From the NCBI GenBank assembly GCA_946902875.1, contig OX336355.1, forward strand, positions 13,611,347 to 13,675,346: DNA of 64,000 nucleotides, written 5' to 3'. The DNA is from Nematopogon swammerdamellus (Eukaryota > Arthropoda > Insecta > Lepidoptera > Adelidae). The position numbers were made by a program, and so were the translations under genes. Shown here one piece after another: positions 1-9,713 of this stretch; position 1 is the first letter of the stretch; each line of letters opens with the position of its first letter. Under the pieces are notes generated by a model, which saw nothing but the letters and a program-made list of their open reading frames with translations, searched no databases and was not told the DNA's origin.

Positions 1-330
1 AAAGTTAACTTCCGCCTCGTCTTAAGACCCATCTGGACGGTTGCACATACAGATGAGGAGATAGTCGCCGAGGCCGTGGTCACGCGCGAGCTCGTCGCCC
101 TCGTCCGGCAGCTGGTCGGTCCCATAGCCGCGTTCCAGCGCGCGGCCGCCGTCCCAGCACTACCCAGGACTCGCTCTGGCAAGGCCCTGCGCGGAGCCAT
201 CGCGCGCCTCGCGAGAGACCAGCTCGTTCGACTACCAGCCACCATAGACGACCCGACGGTCTTCGTGGACGTCAAATGCGCCCTGCAGAAGCTGGGTTAC
301 GCCCTCGACGCGCCCGATCCTGTTTTCTGA
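1..330 (+). CDS. Acyl-CoA synthetase, ACSS3/propionyl-CoA synthetase-like, C-terminal part (partial)
   Basis: The frame is open from the first base to a TGA at 328-330 and encodes the end of an AMP-forming acyl-CoA synthetase. These enzymes activate short carboxylic acids to acyl-CoA through an acyl-adenylate. The diagnostic stretch is VRQLVGPIAAFQRA followed by LPRTRSGKALR. It matches the C-terminal subdomain of the ACS/ACSS family, where the lysine of the TRSGK motif is the conserved residue needed for adenylation. The ending TIDDPTVF matches the ACSS3-type TIEDPSIF signature, so ACSS3-like (mitochondrial propionyl/acetyl-CoA synthetase) is preferred over cytosolic ACSS2; this is from memory of the family. 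An AG at 51-52 could be the acceptor, making the exon start at 53, but coding may extend left of the window. Codon use is strikingly GC-rich against AT-rich surroundings. The AMP-binding core lies outside. Confidence 0.85.
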   Translation, partial: KVNFRLVLRPIWTVAHTDEEIVAEAVVTRELVALVRQLVGPIAAFQRAAAVPALPRTRSGKALRGAIARLARDQLVRLPATIDDPTVFVDVKCALQKLGYALDAPDPVF

Positions 331-355
331 TGCCATTGACGAGCCTTTCCCAAAG

Positions 356-440
356 CAGAGGCGGCGCAAGGCGTGGGCGACGTGGGCGACCGCCCACGGC
401 CCCGCGGCCCGAGGGGCCTCGCGCCTCGAAAGTTCATGCA
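356..440. mobile_element. Fragment of a hAT-like element end
   Basis: Starting 26 bases after the stop codon of the acyl-CoA synthetase is CAGAGGCGGCG followed by a very GC-rich stretch with GGCCCCGCGGCCC. CAGAGGCGG is the same terminus seen on the well-defined hAT-type element at 50132-50568. No matching right end or target duplication was found, so this is a truncated or degraded copy sitting in the presumed 3' UTR. Confidence 0.45.
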
Positions 441-689
441 GCTTTGATTCATGAAACACATTCACCTAGATCTACTAAAAGAGACCCCGAGTAAACATGT
501 TTATACTTAATGAAAGGCAAACTAAACCTTAGTATACATCGACACAAGATGGGAAAGCAGGACAGAGGCAGTGAATATTGCAATAATACAGTGGCTTTAT
601 TATTGCGATTTGATGATGTTGTTGAATGTATTGAGTATTGGCAAAATTGATAGGGCCTCGCAAAATGTATCTTGCCCACATCAAATTAA

Positions 690-962
690 GTTCATGCCCC
701 GTCACTGTCCCAAAGTATGGGTCGCGACCTACTGGTGTGTCGCAACTGTCGCAAGCCGATATTGGGTGGGCCCTGAAACTGATAAGACGCGACACGTTGT
801 CGGCTGGGACGTGTCGTTCGCAGCCGAATCAGTTAGGGCACATCTTATGTATATTTAGTAAGTATTTAAAAATTTCAATTACAACAGGATTTTTTTGTTG
901 TTGTTCTTAATAGAACAGTTTTTTAAGATGGGTCGCGATCCAGACAACTTTGGGAACCACTG
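690..962. mobile_element. hAT-like non-autonomous element remnant
   Basis: The segment ends with GGGTCGCGATCCAGACAACT then TTGGGAACCACTG, a terminus typical of hAT-type MITEs (CAGTGGTTCCCAA on the other strand). A related internal stretch with GGGTCGCGACC is at about 718-731. The opposite terminus was not recognised, so limits on the left are approximate. Bases 441-690 hold nothing I can name. Confidence 0.45.
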
Positions 963-1589
963 ATCTAGACAATAGGGAGCGTTCAATGTTGTACTGTTAG
1001 CGTAGTGGGCTGGACGTGTTTAAAACCAGACAGATGTTAAGTCACGTGAATATTTTTCTCCATACAAAATCGTCTTTCGGGGCTTATATTTTCCCAGCTC
1101 CTAAACTTTGGCCGATTTTTATAATTCTTTTTTCTTGTAATAAGGACATTCTAATATACTTAGCTGTCTGTTTTTGTTTGGATTAAACACAGAGCATCGA
1201 ATACCGCTCGTTTGCGCCTCCTAGAGACGCCCTGAGCGCTGAATTCTGAGTTTGAATTCTGGAGTGCATAGATTTTGCAGAACGATAAAGTTAAGTGTGG
1301 GCTGAAGAGTTTTTCGAAACTATAGTGAATTTTTGAAATAAATATGTTAATTTATAATATCTTAATTTATGAATTACTTATTTATTATACATGTGAGATG
1401 TATGTACACATTTGTCATTATGGATGGGCATAAATTAATTATTTATTTGTTAAAATTAAAAAACAACTGATACTGATCTTTTACCCATGTAGGTACATAG
1501 GATAGATACTAGTAAATTATCAGTACATTATTTATTGTATAATACTTGCGTTAGTTTACATAAGTATAACTAAAACTTCTAAACAAATA
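963..1589. other. AT-rich intergenic DNA
   Basis: No ORF, splice-flanked coding stretch or recognisable repeat was seen here. Confidence 0.5.
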
Positions 1590-1827
1590 TACCACACGAT
1601 GTATCCCGACAAACGGGGTAAGCAGAGTGGTCGGTGTTGTGCTGCAAGTACTCTTGTAAATTACAGCACAACACCGACCACTACATTTAGCAAAGTATTA
1701 GAACAAGATAACTATCGAGCAGCTAGTAAGGGACGAAGGCCCACCTGCTGCATAACTCGGTGGAAGGACCGTGCCAAGGTGAGAGGTGTCTAGCCCTTAT
1801 GGATGGCACCTTGTCCTTATTCCTTAA
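1590..1827 (+). repeat. F2 repeat with perfect terminal hairpin
   Basis: Begins TACCACACGATGTATCCCGAC and contains an 18-bp perfect stem at 1627-1644 (GTGGTCGGTGTTGTGCTG) pairing with CAGCACAACACCGACCAC at about 1664-1681. It continues with AAGATAACTATCGAGCAGC and CACCTGCTGCATAACTCGGTGG, and ends near GGCACCTTGTCCTTATTCC. The same modules recur at 26343, 42965, 45222, 45545, 46740, 56925 and 59985, which defines the family. The reverse orientation reads into a head shared with F1. Confidence 0.75.
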
Positions 1828-2152
1828 ATAATTTAAAATTTTAACAGAATATCGCTTTTAATTAAATTGTACATACCTGTATGTAAATTATTTCCAAGTT
1901 AATTTTAAGTGATTGTGGTTAATTTAATTTTAGTTTTTTATACATAGAAGGCTAAGAAGGTAGAAGGCTTATCCGGGCTGGTACCATTTAAATAAACTAA
2001 AAATAAAAATTAATGTGCATAATTTGGGTTGCTAGTCGTACAAATAAAATAAGACAGCAAAGGCAGACAACCAAGCAGTTAACGACTCAATATCAATCTA
2101 TGAATTAAATATTTTTATTCACACCAATATTTGTTTTCAGATTTATATATAT
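1828..2152. other. AT-rich intergenic DNA
   Basis: No coding potential or named repeat recognised. Confidence 0.5.
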
Positions 2153-2353
2153 ATTTTTTTTTATGGAAACTGAGACGGTTGGCTACATCACCTACAACGT
2201 CCGTGATGTCAGCCCATAACACCGGGTGAACTAGGTGCCATGTCAGTGCTTCCCCCTTTGATCGTGCCGGCTACACTGAACTGGTCGGAAAACACAAACT
2301 ATTTACATAGCCGTTTTGACCGACGTTTCATTCAGTGCGGTGGTACCAACCCG
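2153..2353 (-). repeat. F1 SINE, truncated copy
   Basis: Reads on the plus strand as a T-run, then ATGGAAACTGAGACGGTTGG, then CCCATAACACCGGGTGAACT, through ACACAAACTATTTACATAGC to TGGTACCAACCCGG. The T-run is the reversed poly(A) tail. The copy lacks the 5' head, as in 5'-truncated retroposition. Compare the complete copy at 2667-3000. Confidence 0.8.
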
Positions 2354-2414
2354 GTATATTTTGTACACCGGTACCAATTTATATTTTGTACACAATAAAT
2401 TAAAAAATGAATAT

Positions 2415-2560
2415 ATACATCTTATATTTCCACTTTTATAAGTGGAGAACAGAATTTAATACATTTACAACTGTAAAGATATAAAGCACATCAAACGTGT
2501 AAATATATTAAATTTTGTTCTGTCACGACGACTTATAAAAGTCGAAATATAAAATGTATG
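2415..2560. repeat. Imperfect foldback (MITE-like) element
   Basis: The left arm has ATACATCTTATATTTCCACT and TTTTATAAGTGG. It is matched in reverse complement by the right arm ending AAGTCGAAATATAAAATGTAT. Arms of about 60 bp pair with scattered mismatches around a short centre. There is no coding capacity. Confidence 0.6.
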
Positions 2561-2652
2561 ACATGTGTATTTTTTTTTATGTATTCTGTACAAAATATCC
2601 AATCCAATATCAATCTACAGATTCAAACGTGTCGCGTAGCAAAAATGGGCAA

Positions 2653-3014
2653 ATCAAACATTTCTTCGCACCGTGTGGAGCCGGTACTTTAAAAGAATAG
2701 CCCCACTGCATCGCTCCCCGTGTATGTCGTAAAAGGCGACTAAGGGATATGACTCCCTTCTTATATTACTAGGTGGTAGGGTTTAACCCGCCCGGGTTGG
2801 TACCACCGCACTGAATGAAAGGTCGGTCGAAACGGCTATGTAAATAGTTTGTGTTTTCCGTCCAGTTCAGTGTAGCCGGCACGACTGAAGGGAAGCACTG
2901 ACGTGGCACCAAGTTCACCCGGTGTTATGGGCTCACATCACGGATGTTGTAGGTGATGTAGCCAACCGTGTCAGTTTCCATAAAAAAAAAAAAAAAAAAT
3001 ATCAAACATTTCTT
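2653..3014 (+). mobile_element. F1 SINE, complete, with 14-bp target-site duplication
   Basis: The element proper (2667-3000) begins CACCGTGTGGAGCCGGTACT near 2669, passes through CCGCCCGGGTTGGTACCACC and GTGATGTAGCCAACCGTGTC, and ends in CATAAAA plus an A-run. It is flanked by perfect copies of ATCAAACATTTCTT at 2653-2666 and 3001-3014. Poly(A) tail plus variable-length duplication is the signature of LINE-mediated retroposition. Confidence 0.92.
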
Positions 3015-3074
3015 AGGCATTAACAATGTACATATGTAGGCATTGAACAATAAACACGCTGGACTTACCGCGGA

Positions 3075-3325
3075 TGCCAAACGGTTCGGCAGATCTTTTC
3101 TCCACACAACTGGTAAACACCGGAACGCTCTCCCTGCCCACACATTTCCCCCCAACTACAGATTCGGGTCCTTCAAGAAGGGGGGGGGGGGGGGGGGGCG
3201 TGTAGGCACCTGTCAGGCCGGTATGGCATTCGGAACCCCCGCATGCGACCCGAATGTTCATTAGCGTCGTTAGAAATCTTATGGGTGGCTCGGCGCCACA
3301 AGTCGCACTTTCAATAAAAAAAAAC
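3075..3325 (+). repeat. F5 repeat with 19-G run
   Basis: Contains GGAACGCTCTCCCTGCCCAC, GGTCCTTCAAGAAG, an uninterrupted run of 19 G at 3180-3198, then CACCTGTCAGGCCGGTATGG, and ends with GGCTCGGCGCCACAAGTCGC before an A-run. Other copies have only GAGGGGCG at the place of the G-run, so the run is a slippage expansion. The A-rich end suggests retroposition. Confidence 0.75.
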
Positions 3326-4089
3326 TTACCTACCTACCTAAGACTTGACTTGTCAAATTCTATGGAGGAAAGTCGTCATATACCTACATGCTCTGACTGT
3401 GTAATTCGGTTCTTGACCATTAAATTGTTTTATGTATGACACAATGTTATTTATTTAGAGAAATTATGCAATGTAAATTTCATGAAAACTCCTTTTGCGA
3501 AGTCGGCCTTACGATTGATATGAGAACTGTCACCTTACTTGTCACAGACAACATTGTGTTACTTGTATTGCTTGTATCGTCAAAGTAATCAAAGTTACTG
3601 AATATAAATTAAAAAAATTCTACTGTTTTATTTGCCTTTTAAATTTATAAATGAAAACCACGAATTTTGAACTTGAAAAGATCTCCACCAACTGAAATCT
3701 AAATATTATTCATAATCGCAGAACTTGGAATGTGAAAATTATAATATTATTTTATTATTTTATAAAAAAAATTATAAACCATTTTATTTCACACATTCAT
3801 TGTATCATGTTACGAAACAATTAACTATGGTACAGTAACATAGAATGAATGAAAAATGATGTAGGTGCAGATATTGCAATGTCATACATAACATTGTTTT
3901 GATTTTAACCTACACCCTACACCCTAATACACATATTTGACCGTCGAAGTAACTAACAATAAAAATAAAAAGTTTCCTACTTTATGAATCAGAATATAAT
4001 ATATATAACCAATAACAAACGATAACCAAGGAACAACATTAAAACAACCAATTGAAAGAAGAAAGAATGATGATAAATATATATATATA
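3326..4089. other. AT-rich intergenic DNA
   Basis: Holds no recognisable gene or family. It may include 5' regulatory sequence for the ORF at 4677, but no motif decides this. Confidence 0.45.
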
Positions 4090-4262
4090 CTACCCTGCCA
4101 AAACTTTTAGACCAATGGCAATAGTGTTAGTTAGTGAGTTAGTGTGCGTGAACGCCACTGCGGTGCTCGGCACACTAATAGATGCACTCAGCGCGTACAC
4201 TTGTACATAATATCACTAACACTAATGCCTACATGTAATGGTCTACAAGTTTTGGTAGCGTT
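4090..4262. mobile_element. MITE with about 50-bp inverted ends in a TATATA context
   Basis: Left end CTACCCTGCCAAAACTTTTA then GACCA; right end TGGTCTACAAGTTTTGGTAG. CAATAGTGTTAGTTAGTGAG on the left pairs with the right TATCACTAACACTAATG. Both sides are flanked by TATATATATA, consistent with a TA-type target (Tc1/mariner-like). There is no transposase ORF, so it is non-autonomous. Confidence 0.75.
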
Positions 4263-4676
4263 ATATATATATTAATATATATTATAATTTCGTAATCACC
4301 GTTAAAATTAAAAACTTTAAAACAGTAACTTACCTGACAGATGTCACTAGTCACTCGAATGTCCCTTATATTTCAACACAATCAAACAAGACGTTATTTA
4401 TCATTTACGATTTTAATTTTAATTTCCCTACGCAATTTTGAAGAAATAACATAAAACAAGTTGAAACCGATTCCTTTGAACAAGGAGATCTTTCTTATAT
4501 TGAGTAAGCACTTCAAGGAACATAACACATTCTCCCTTAATTTGCAGAATTTGTCTTTCACAAAGTCAATAACTCAACTCCTAACCATCGACCTACCTAC
4601 CTAGCCTGCCCTCTTTGCCTGCCCTAGCATCGTGGCCCTAGCATAGTTAAATGTACCAAATACATTATTTTCATAA

Positions 4677-6182
4677 ATGAACGGCGATTGTAATGACAAT
4701 GTCATGTCTAAAGTAAACTTTGCGGACTACGTTGGACATCGTAAATCTCATAATTCCGTGCTATACATACATCGGAAGTTTCTTCAAAAGCAAATAGATG
4801 CGACCAAAAGTGAAAATGTTATAGAAGATACAAAACTTGAGAATAAACTCAGTGGTGATACTGTTAAAGAAAATAAATCACACATTGAACACAAAGACAC
4901 GACCAAAAACCGAATACATGGTAACGAGCAAGTACATAAAGAAATTGTTAAATTTGCTAAAACAGTAGCTCCACTAATGTTCAAAGCTGCTGGTCCCAGA
5001 ACTTCTACAATTTTGAATACTGGAGCAAATTATACGAAGAACAAAACACTTGACACACCTTACAATGATTGTCAGGTAATGAACAGTAAATCTAAATCAA
5101 GACGTCACAATGAGAAGCTTACTAAGGCTAATGAAGTACATTTTAATTCGTCGAAAATTAAGGTAAAAACCTGTGAAATTGGTACTCAATGGGAGGAAGA
5201 TGATATAGTTAAAGAGCCAGTATATGAGGGAAGCCAACATACAAAGGCATTCCATAATAAACCAGAGTATTTTCTAAGACACAAATACGATGAGAATATT
5301 TCAGGAAATAGCATTGATGGTACGAATACGATAAATTCGTGCAATTCGTCGTTAAACGGTTCAATTTCTAAAGATGTGTCCGAAAATAGAACTTACTCGA
5401 AAAACGAGGTAAAAAGTGGGCATGGTAAACGATCGATGAAGTTGAAAATATCGCAACTTCCTGAAATGTTAGGAACAGTTTTGAACACAGAAAAAAACGC
5501 AACAGAAATAAAATTTACTGTTATGAATCATCGCGAGAAGAAGCACTTTACAGATGAAATTTCCTCATTCATTGTTAAAGCGATTCAACTACAAACAGGT
5601 GATGTACACACGAAGGCTTCGACGTACAACAAACACACAACACAAAATATTCGCATGAATACCACTCAGGAATATTCTCCAAAGCTTGGTGTTGTCATGA
5701 ACCGACTTTCGGAGATGGTAGAGTTTGCTGACCAGAATTCGGTACAAAATGAAAACACAAGCTATGCAGAACCGACGCTAGTAAATCCATCACCATCCCT
5801 GTCCAATCATCATCCATCACTTCTCATCGAAGATATGGAAGCAAATTCAAACATTCACGACGATTCAGATGATTTATCCCTGACTTCTAGAAAATATCCA
5901 AAAGCAAAGAAGAAAGACTACACAAACGAAAAGGGCAATAACGATTTCGTCGACCGTTTTCAAACCCTCCACCATGATAATTATCAAGCCTCGCGTGCTG
6001 AGAGTTTGGTCAGTGTTGACCAAAATCATTTAAGCGAAGATCAAAGACGTGACACCAACAAATACGTCAATCTTCTGGAAGAAGGAAAAAACATGGTTGC
6101 AGATAAAGGTGTTCGAATCATGCCAAAGCGTGTTAACTGTTGGAGTACTCCAAAGAAAAGTTCACTTTTAAAGCACTCATAA
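4677..6182 (+). CDS. Uncharacterised 501-codon Lys/Asn/Ser-rich protein
   Basis: This is the only long ORF in the window: 501 residues from an ATG preceded directly by an in-frame TAA, so this ATG is the first possible start in the exon. The product is hydrophilic and rich in Lys, Asn, Ser, Thr and Glu. No signal peptide, membrane segment or cysteine framework is apparent. Visible landmarks are VNFADYVGHRKSHN near the start, CEIGTQWEEDD around residue 165, a central KLKISQLPEMLGTVL, a lysine-rich KYPKAKKKDYTN and a C-terminal MPKRVNCWSTPKKSS. I do not recognise a family. Low complexity and apparent fast evolution would fit a nuclear, cytoskeletal or sperm protein, but that is a guess. A downstream exon at 6508 suggests that some transcripts splice out of this ORF before its stop, although no strong phase-0 donor was found. 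Length and absence of internal stops argue for a real gene. Confidence 0.75.
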   Translation: MNGDCNDNVMSKVNFADYVGHRKSHNSVLYIHRKFLQKQIDATKSENVIEDTKLENKLSGDTVKENKSHIEHKDTTKNRIHGNEQVHKEIVKFAKTVAPLMFKAAGPRTSTILNTGANYTKNKTLDTPYNDCQVMNSKSKSRRHNEKLTKANEVHFNSSKIKVKTCEIGTQWEEDDIVKEPVYEGSQHTKAFHNKPEYFLRHKYDENISGNSIDGTNTINSCNSSLNGSISKDVSENRTYSKNEVKSGHGKRSMKLKISQLPEMLGTVLNTEKNATEIKFTVMNHREKKHFTDEISSFIVKAIQLQTGDVHTKASTYNKHTTQNIRMNTTQEYSPKLGVVMNRLSEMVEFADQNSVQNENTSYAEPTLVNPSPSLSNHHPSLLIEDMEANSNIHDDSDDLSLTSRKYPKAKKKDYTNEKGNNDFVDRFQTLHHDNYQASRAESLVSVDQNHLSEDQRRDTNKYVNLLEEGKNMVADKGVRIMPKRVNCWSTPKKSSLLKHS

Positions 6183-6507
6183 CGGCCTTTAAAAAAATAA
6201 AACGTCAATGTGGCAATCAGTGGCAGTGCCTAAACTGACATATCCCATCCGATTCCTATTCGCATTATTGCATAGTTGGGAACACATTCGTAGATATTTA
6301 GAAAAGTAAGCATCTCTTCAGACGGGTAACAGGGTGCTGGGCTGCCCCCTGTGCCTGCCCTGAGTGTAGTGACCGTCAACAGGTATCTATACACATGGAC
6401 TGCTAAACATTTCCTACTGATCTTTCTAATCTTTAATGTCTTTAGTCCTTCATGTCGGCTGTATTATTCTTAAAGCAGCCTCAGCTAAATGTCATTTATA
6501 TCCACAG

Positions 6508-6753
6508 GCAAAAGGAATTTCGTCAGGTGAAATGTCAGAAACGACTGTACGCCCTACAACAGCACTGACCCATAAGAAGAAGTTCGTCATGCGACCACAC
6601 TCCGCGCCGCAGACTGTGATACAGGAAAGCGTACAGACCTCGACAGAGCCTCAAAGCTCTGGCACCTCAGCAGGAAAACTCACCAGTGAATCGGAGAGGG
6701 TGGTGGGAATGGTGGAGCCTATTGTTCATAGGGCGCTGTCGAAGATATCTTGA
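6508..6753 (+). CDS. Probable last exon downstream of the 501-codon ORF
   Basis: A 3' splice-site sequence, TTATATCCACAG, ends at 6507. After it the frame is open to a TGA at 6751-6753 and reads AKGISSGEMSETTVRPTTAL, later KKKFVMRPHSAPQTV and a final GMVEPIVHRALSKIS. The acceptor is phase 0 in the only open frame. An ATG at 6436 also lies in this frame, but its peptide looks like translated intron. Candidate phase-0 donors inside the upstream ORF are weak (for example before GTCAGTG near 6010), so the joining exon is unresolved. Ser/Thr/Pro-rich composition resembles the neighbour, supporting a common gene. No family was recognised. Confidence 0.5.
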   Translation, partial: AKGISSGEMSETTVRPTTALTHKKKFVMRPHSAPQTVIQESVQTSTEPQSSGTSAGKLTSESERVVGMVEPIVHRALSKIS

Positions 6754-7064
6754 TTGTTGAAATGTTTGGGTTGCGGTTTTTTTAGATATTGTGGTCATAT
6801 TGCAGTCTATTTAGGCCTCAGGCGCCTAATACACAGCGGTTTCTGCATTCTGCTTTAACATCTTAAAACGTGAATGATAATTCCGTCATTGACATTTCAT
6901 GATCTTTCGCGATCTAACACTGATGGATGTGTGTGAGCCTAAAACATGAAAGCAGAACGCGGAAACGTTTGCATGATGTGTGCTTGAATACTTTGAGTAG
7001 GTAGGTACTCAAATGTTACGTGAATGAGATCTGACATATTGAATGTTGAGCTGAAGGTTTTATG

Positions 7065-7070
7065 AATAAA
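7065..7070 (+). terminator. Probable poly(A) signal for the 4677-6753 gene
   Basis: AATAAA lies about 310 bases after the stop at 6753. Further AATAAA-like hexamers follow near 7085, 7101 and 7140, so cleavage probably falls at about 7090-7170. Confidence 0.5.
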
Positions 7071-7234
7071 GTATGTCAATAGGTAATAAACTGGTTTAGA
7101 ATAATAAAGTTATGGGGGTATATTGTTTGTAGAGAGTTCAATAAAATTCGTTTATGTAAAATTTAACTAATTTAATTTTTATTTTTATAAAATTTCACTA
7201 TAATACATATTTACAAAAATTACGAAACAATCTT

Positions 7235-7340
7235 TTTTATAGTAGGTACTGAGATGTCGATGCGAAGAATGAATGAGATGACGAGAGTGGCGCGAGCGAG
7301 ACGGACGATTGCGGCGGGGGAGCCGGCGAATCCGCTCCGG
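7235..7340. other. GC-rich block open on the minus strand
   Basis: An isolated GC-rich stretch. Read on the minus strand it is open and translates to a segment with SGFAGSPAAIVRLARATLV. There is no start or clear splice site, so it could be a decayed exon or part of an unrecognised repeat. Bases 7341-8146 hold nothing else recognisable. Confidence 0.25.
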
Positions 7341-8146
7341 CACCGTAACAAATTAAAATACAACTAGAGGAGATGAATGAAGAGAATAACTAACAACGGA
7401 TGGAGCCATAGCCGCCTGTCACTGTCTCATTATTACAAGCTTGTAGGGTTCCTCAATGTAACAACAGTTCAGTAGATCTATGCAAACCAAAGAGTCGGAA
7501 TACGCCGACCAGAGGCTACGGACGGTCGGTTCAGTCAGTCCGCTTATTATTTTTAGTCCGCCGTTATTTCAAAAATTTTACTTGATTATTTTTACGTGCT
7601 AAAACCTGTTGTGACTGTTCAGTCTACCGACACGACTGAGCCTAAAGACGTAGCGCCAAAATTTAAGGGGTTGAGAAAGAAGCTTTAGGTTATTTATATG
7701 AGAAAGCTCTAAAGCTACAACGCTCTGGAGGGAGCGCAGCCAATCGAACGCGGGCTTTCAGCCGCGCTTCTTAGTAGAAGTAGAGTAAATGTAAATTTGT
7801 TTTATTTTTTAATAACTCTGAAAGTACTGGACCGATTTTATTGAAATTTTCAGGGTGTATTACTATGCATGGGCACTACTATGTGGCATGTCCAGAAAAA
7901 AAAATCTAGCCTTAGGCACGTAAAGTAAAATTAACATCATAAACGTGATCCATTTCAGATATAGAACCTACCATTTAAGGGACTTCACTTAATAAAAAAT
8001 GACCCTGTATATGTGGCTCTAGACTCAGTGGCAACGAATAAATAAATCAGTAGTCGGGCATTCAGACGAAGCAGTTCATTGGAAGATGAACCTTGTGTGG
8101 TCCTTATGTGGCGCATGGAACTTCTAAGAGAGCGATATCCTAGTTC

Positions 8147-8475
8147 AGCGGTTCCCAATAATTATTTTCGTCTATGGAACCTTAAATGATTGTCCTTCTG
8201 TTGGCGGAACACCTTAAAATTAAACGGGTCAATTAAAAAAGTTAATTAGCTATTTTGAACATAAAACCTAAATTTATGTGACCTATACCTAATTTTTTAT
8301 ACTAAATTGTTGGCGGATTATCATGTTTGATTTGAATAGCAAGACTATATTTTTAATAAAAATATATTACATGTTTTTGATTGTGTGTTTTTTCCGGATG
8401 TAACCCACGGAACCCCTGTGACCCTTCCGCGGAACCCCAGGGCTCCGCGAAACACCTTTTGGGAACCGCACTCTA
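8147..8475. mobile_element. hAT-like MITE
   Basis: Left end CAGCGGTTCCCAATAATT and right end TTTTGGGAACCGCACT are inverted copies of a GGTTCCCAA terminus. The right part contains GGAACCCCTGTGACC and GCGGAACCCCAGGGC, typical of such ends. No clean 8-bp duplication was found. Confidence 0.6.
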
Positions 8476-8689
8476 TTACAAATGAGCTAAACTGCTCGCC
8501 TTGTGGCGGTTTTACAAACAAGTACAAGGACGTCGATGCCAACATACCGATAGGACCCTTTTTATTTTACGAAAGCGACGTTGTCATATTTTGCAGCATG
8601 GCCTTAAAGACAGTGACAGGATTCTATGGACAAAGCGAGCGTCGCCTGCGCCGGTGCGGCGGCGGAGCGGCGCAGGCCGAGCGCGCGGC

Positions 8690-9290
8690 ATGCGCGGCCA
8701 AACAGAAGTCCATCGCCGACGTCGCCAAGCGCGCGCACGGCAAGCGTGGCCAAACTGAAGTCGATCGCCTACGCCGCCGAGCGCGCGTTCGGCAAGCGAG
8801 GCCAAACAGAAGTCTATCGCCGACGCCGCCGAGCGCGCGCACGGCAAGCGTGGCCAAACTGAAGTCGATCGCCTACGCAGCCGAGCGCGCGCTCGGCAAG
8901 CGAGGCCAAACAGAAGTCTATCGCCGACGCCGCCGAGCGCGCGCACGGCAAGCGTGGCCAAACTGAAGTCGATCGCCTACGCAGCCGAGCGCGCGCTCGG
9001 CAAGCGTGGCCAAACAGAAGTCTATCGCCGACGCCGCCGAGCGCGCGCACGGCAAGCGTGGCCAAACTGAAGTCGATCGCCTACGCAGCCGAGCGCGCGT
9101 TCGGCAAGCGAGGCCAAACAGAAGTCTATCGCCGACGCCGCCGAGCGCGCGCACGGCAAGCGTGGCCAAACTGAAGTCGATCGCCTACGCAGCCGAGCGC
9201 GCGCTCGGCAAGCGAGGCCAAAGAGAAGTCTATCGCCGACGCCGCCGAGCGCGCGCACGGTAAGCGTGGCCAAACTGAAGCCGTCCGCCG
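8690..9290. repeat. 104-bp higher-order minisatellite (two alternating 52-bp units)
   Basis: About eleven 52-bp units alternate between type A (CCAAACTGAAGTCGATCGCC ...) and type B (CCAAACAGAAGTCTATCGCC ...). Each ends in GGCAAGCG(A/T)GG, giving a 104-bp dimer repeated about 5.5 times. Units have GAGCGCGCG(C/T)(A/T)CGG cores. Since 104 is not a multiple of 3, the reading frame shifts each period; the many overlapping ORFs here are artefacts. It lies 110 bases downstream (minus sense) of a stop codon, so it would fall in the 3' UTR of the exon at 9399-9638. Confidence 0.9.
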
Positions 9291-9398
9291 CCGCCGCCGA
9301 GCGCCCACTGACGGCGGCGGCTCCCACTACTCGCTAATCCTTTGAATCTACTTATTTGAGCAAGTGTGCGGCGACGACGCGTCCTAACGCTACGCGAC

Positions 9399-9638
9399 TT
9401 AGATGATGGAGGTGATGAGTCGCGCCTTGAAGTTGACTATCCGTTCGGAGGTCTGCGCCAGGCGGAGGATGAGGTCCTGGATGAGGTTGGCGATGCCGCG
9501 GTTGGCGATGATGAAGAGGCGCGTGATGGGGCCGGGCACACCCTCGGTCAGGTTGTCTCCCTTGGCGGCGGTGCCGTCGGCGGAGGCGGCGTCGCCGCTG
9601 TCGTCCGCCGGCTCAGTGGCGCTCGACCCGGCTACCAG
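9399..9638 (-). CDS. Secreted-protein gene, last exon copy B
   Basis: An acceptor (GTGTGGTGGTGTGTTGCAG on the minus strand) is followed by a phase-0 open frame of 79 codons and TAA at 9399-9401. It begins LVAGSSATEPADDSGDAAS and ends with the conserved block GPITRLFIIANRGIANLIQD then LILRLAQTSERIVNFKARLI and TSII. The exon at 13403-13723 has the same start phase, a comparable SATEPAD motif and 32 of 44 identical residues over the final block, so the two are tandem duplicates. This copy lacks the Gly/Ser-rich middle of copy A. Phase compatibility with the exon at 18902-18995 means it can be an alternative last exon (isoform of about 437 residues) or a relic. Intact frame and conserved end argue for function. 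Confidence 0.7.
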   Translation of the reverse strand: MVAGSSATEPADDSGDAASADGTAAKGDNLTEGVPGPITRLFIIANRGIANLIQDLILRLAQTSERIVNFKARLITSII

Positions 9639-9713
9639 CTGCAACACACCACCACACATCACTGTACCTCTCACTCAGTGCAAACATCATCCGTAACTAT
9701 CTTAAAAATGAAT

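Noticed and set aside
8584..9327. Many overlapping ORFs of 60-190 codons on both strands
   Set aside because: They are produced by the GC-rich 52/104-bp minisatellite, which has few stops in any frame; the period is not a multiple of 3, so no single frame is maintained.
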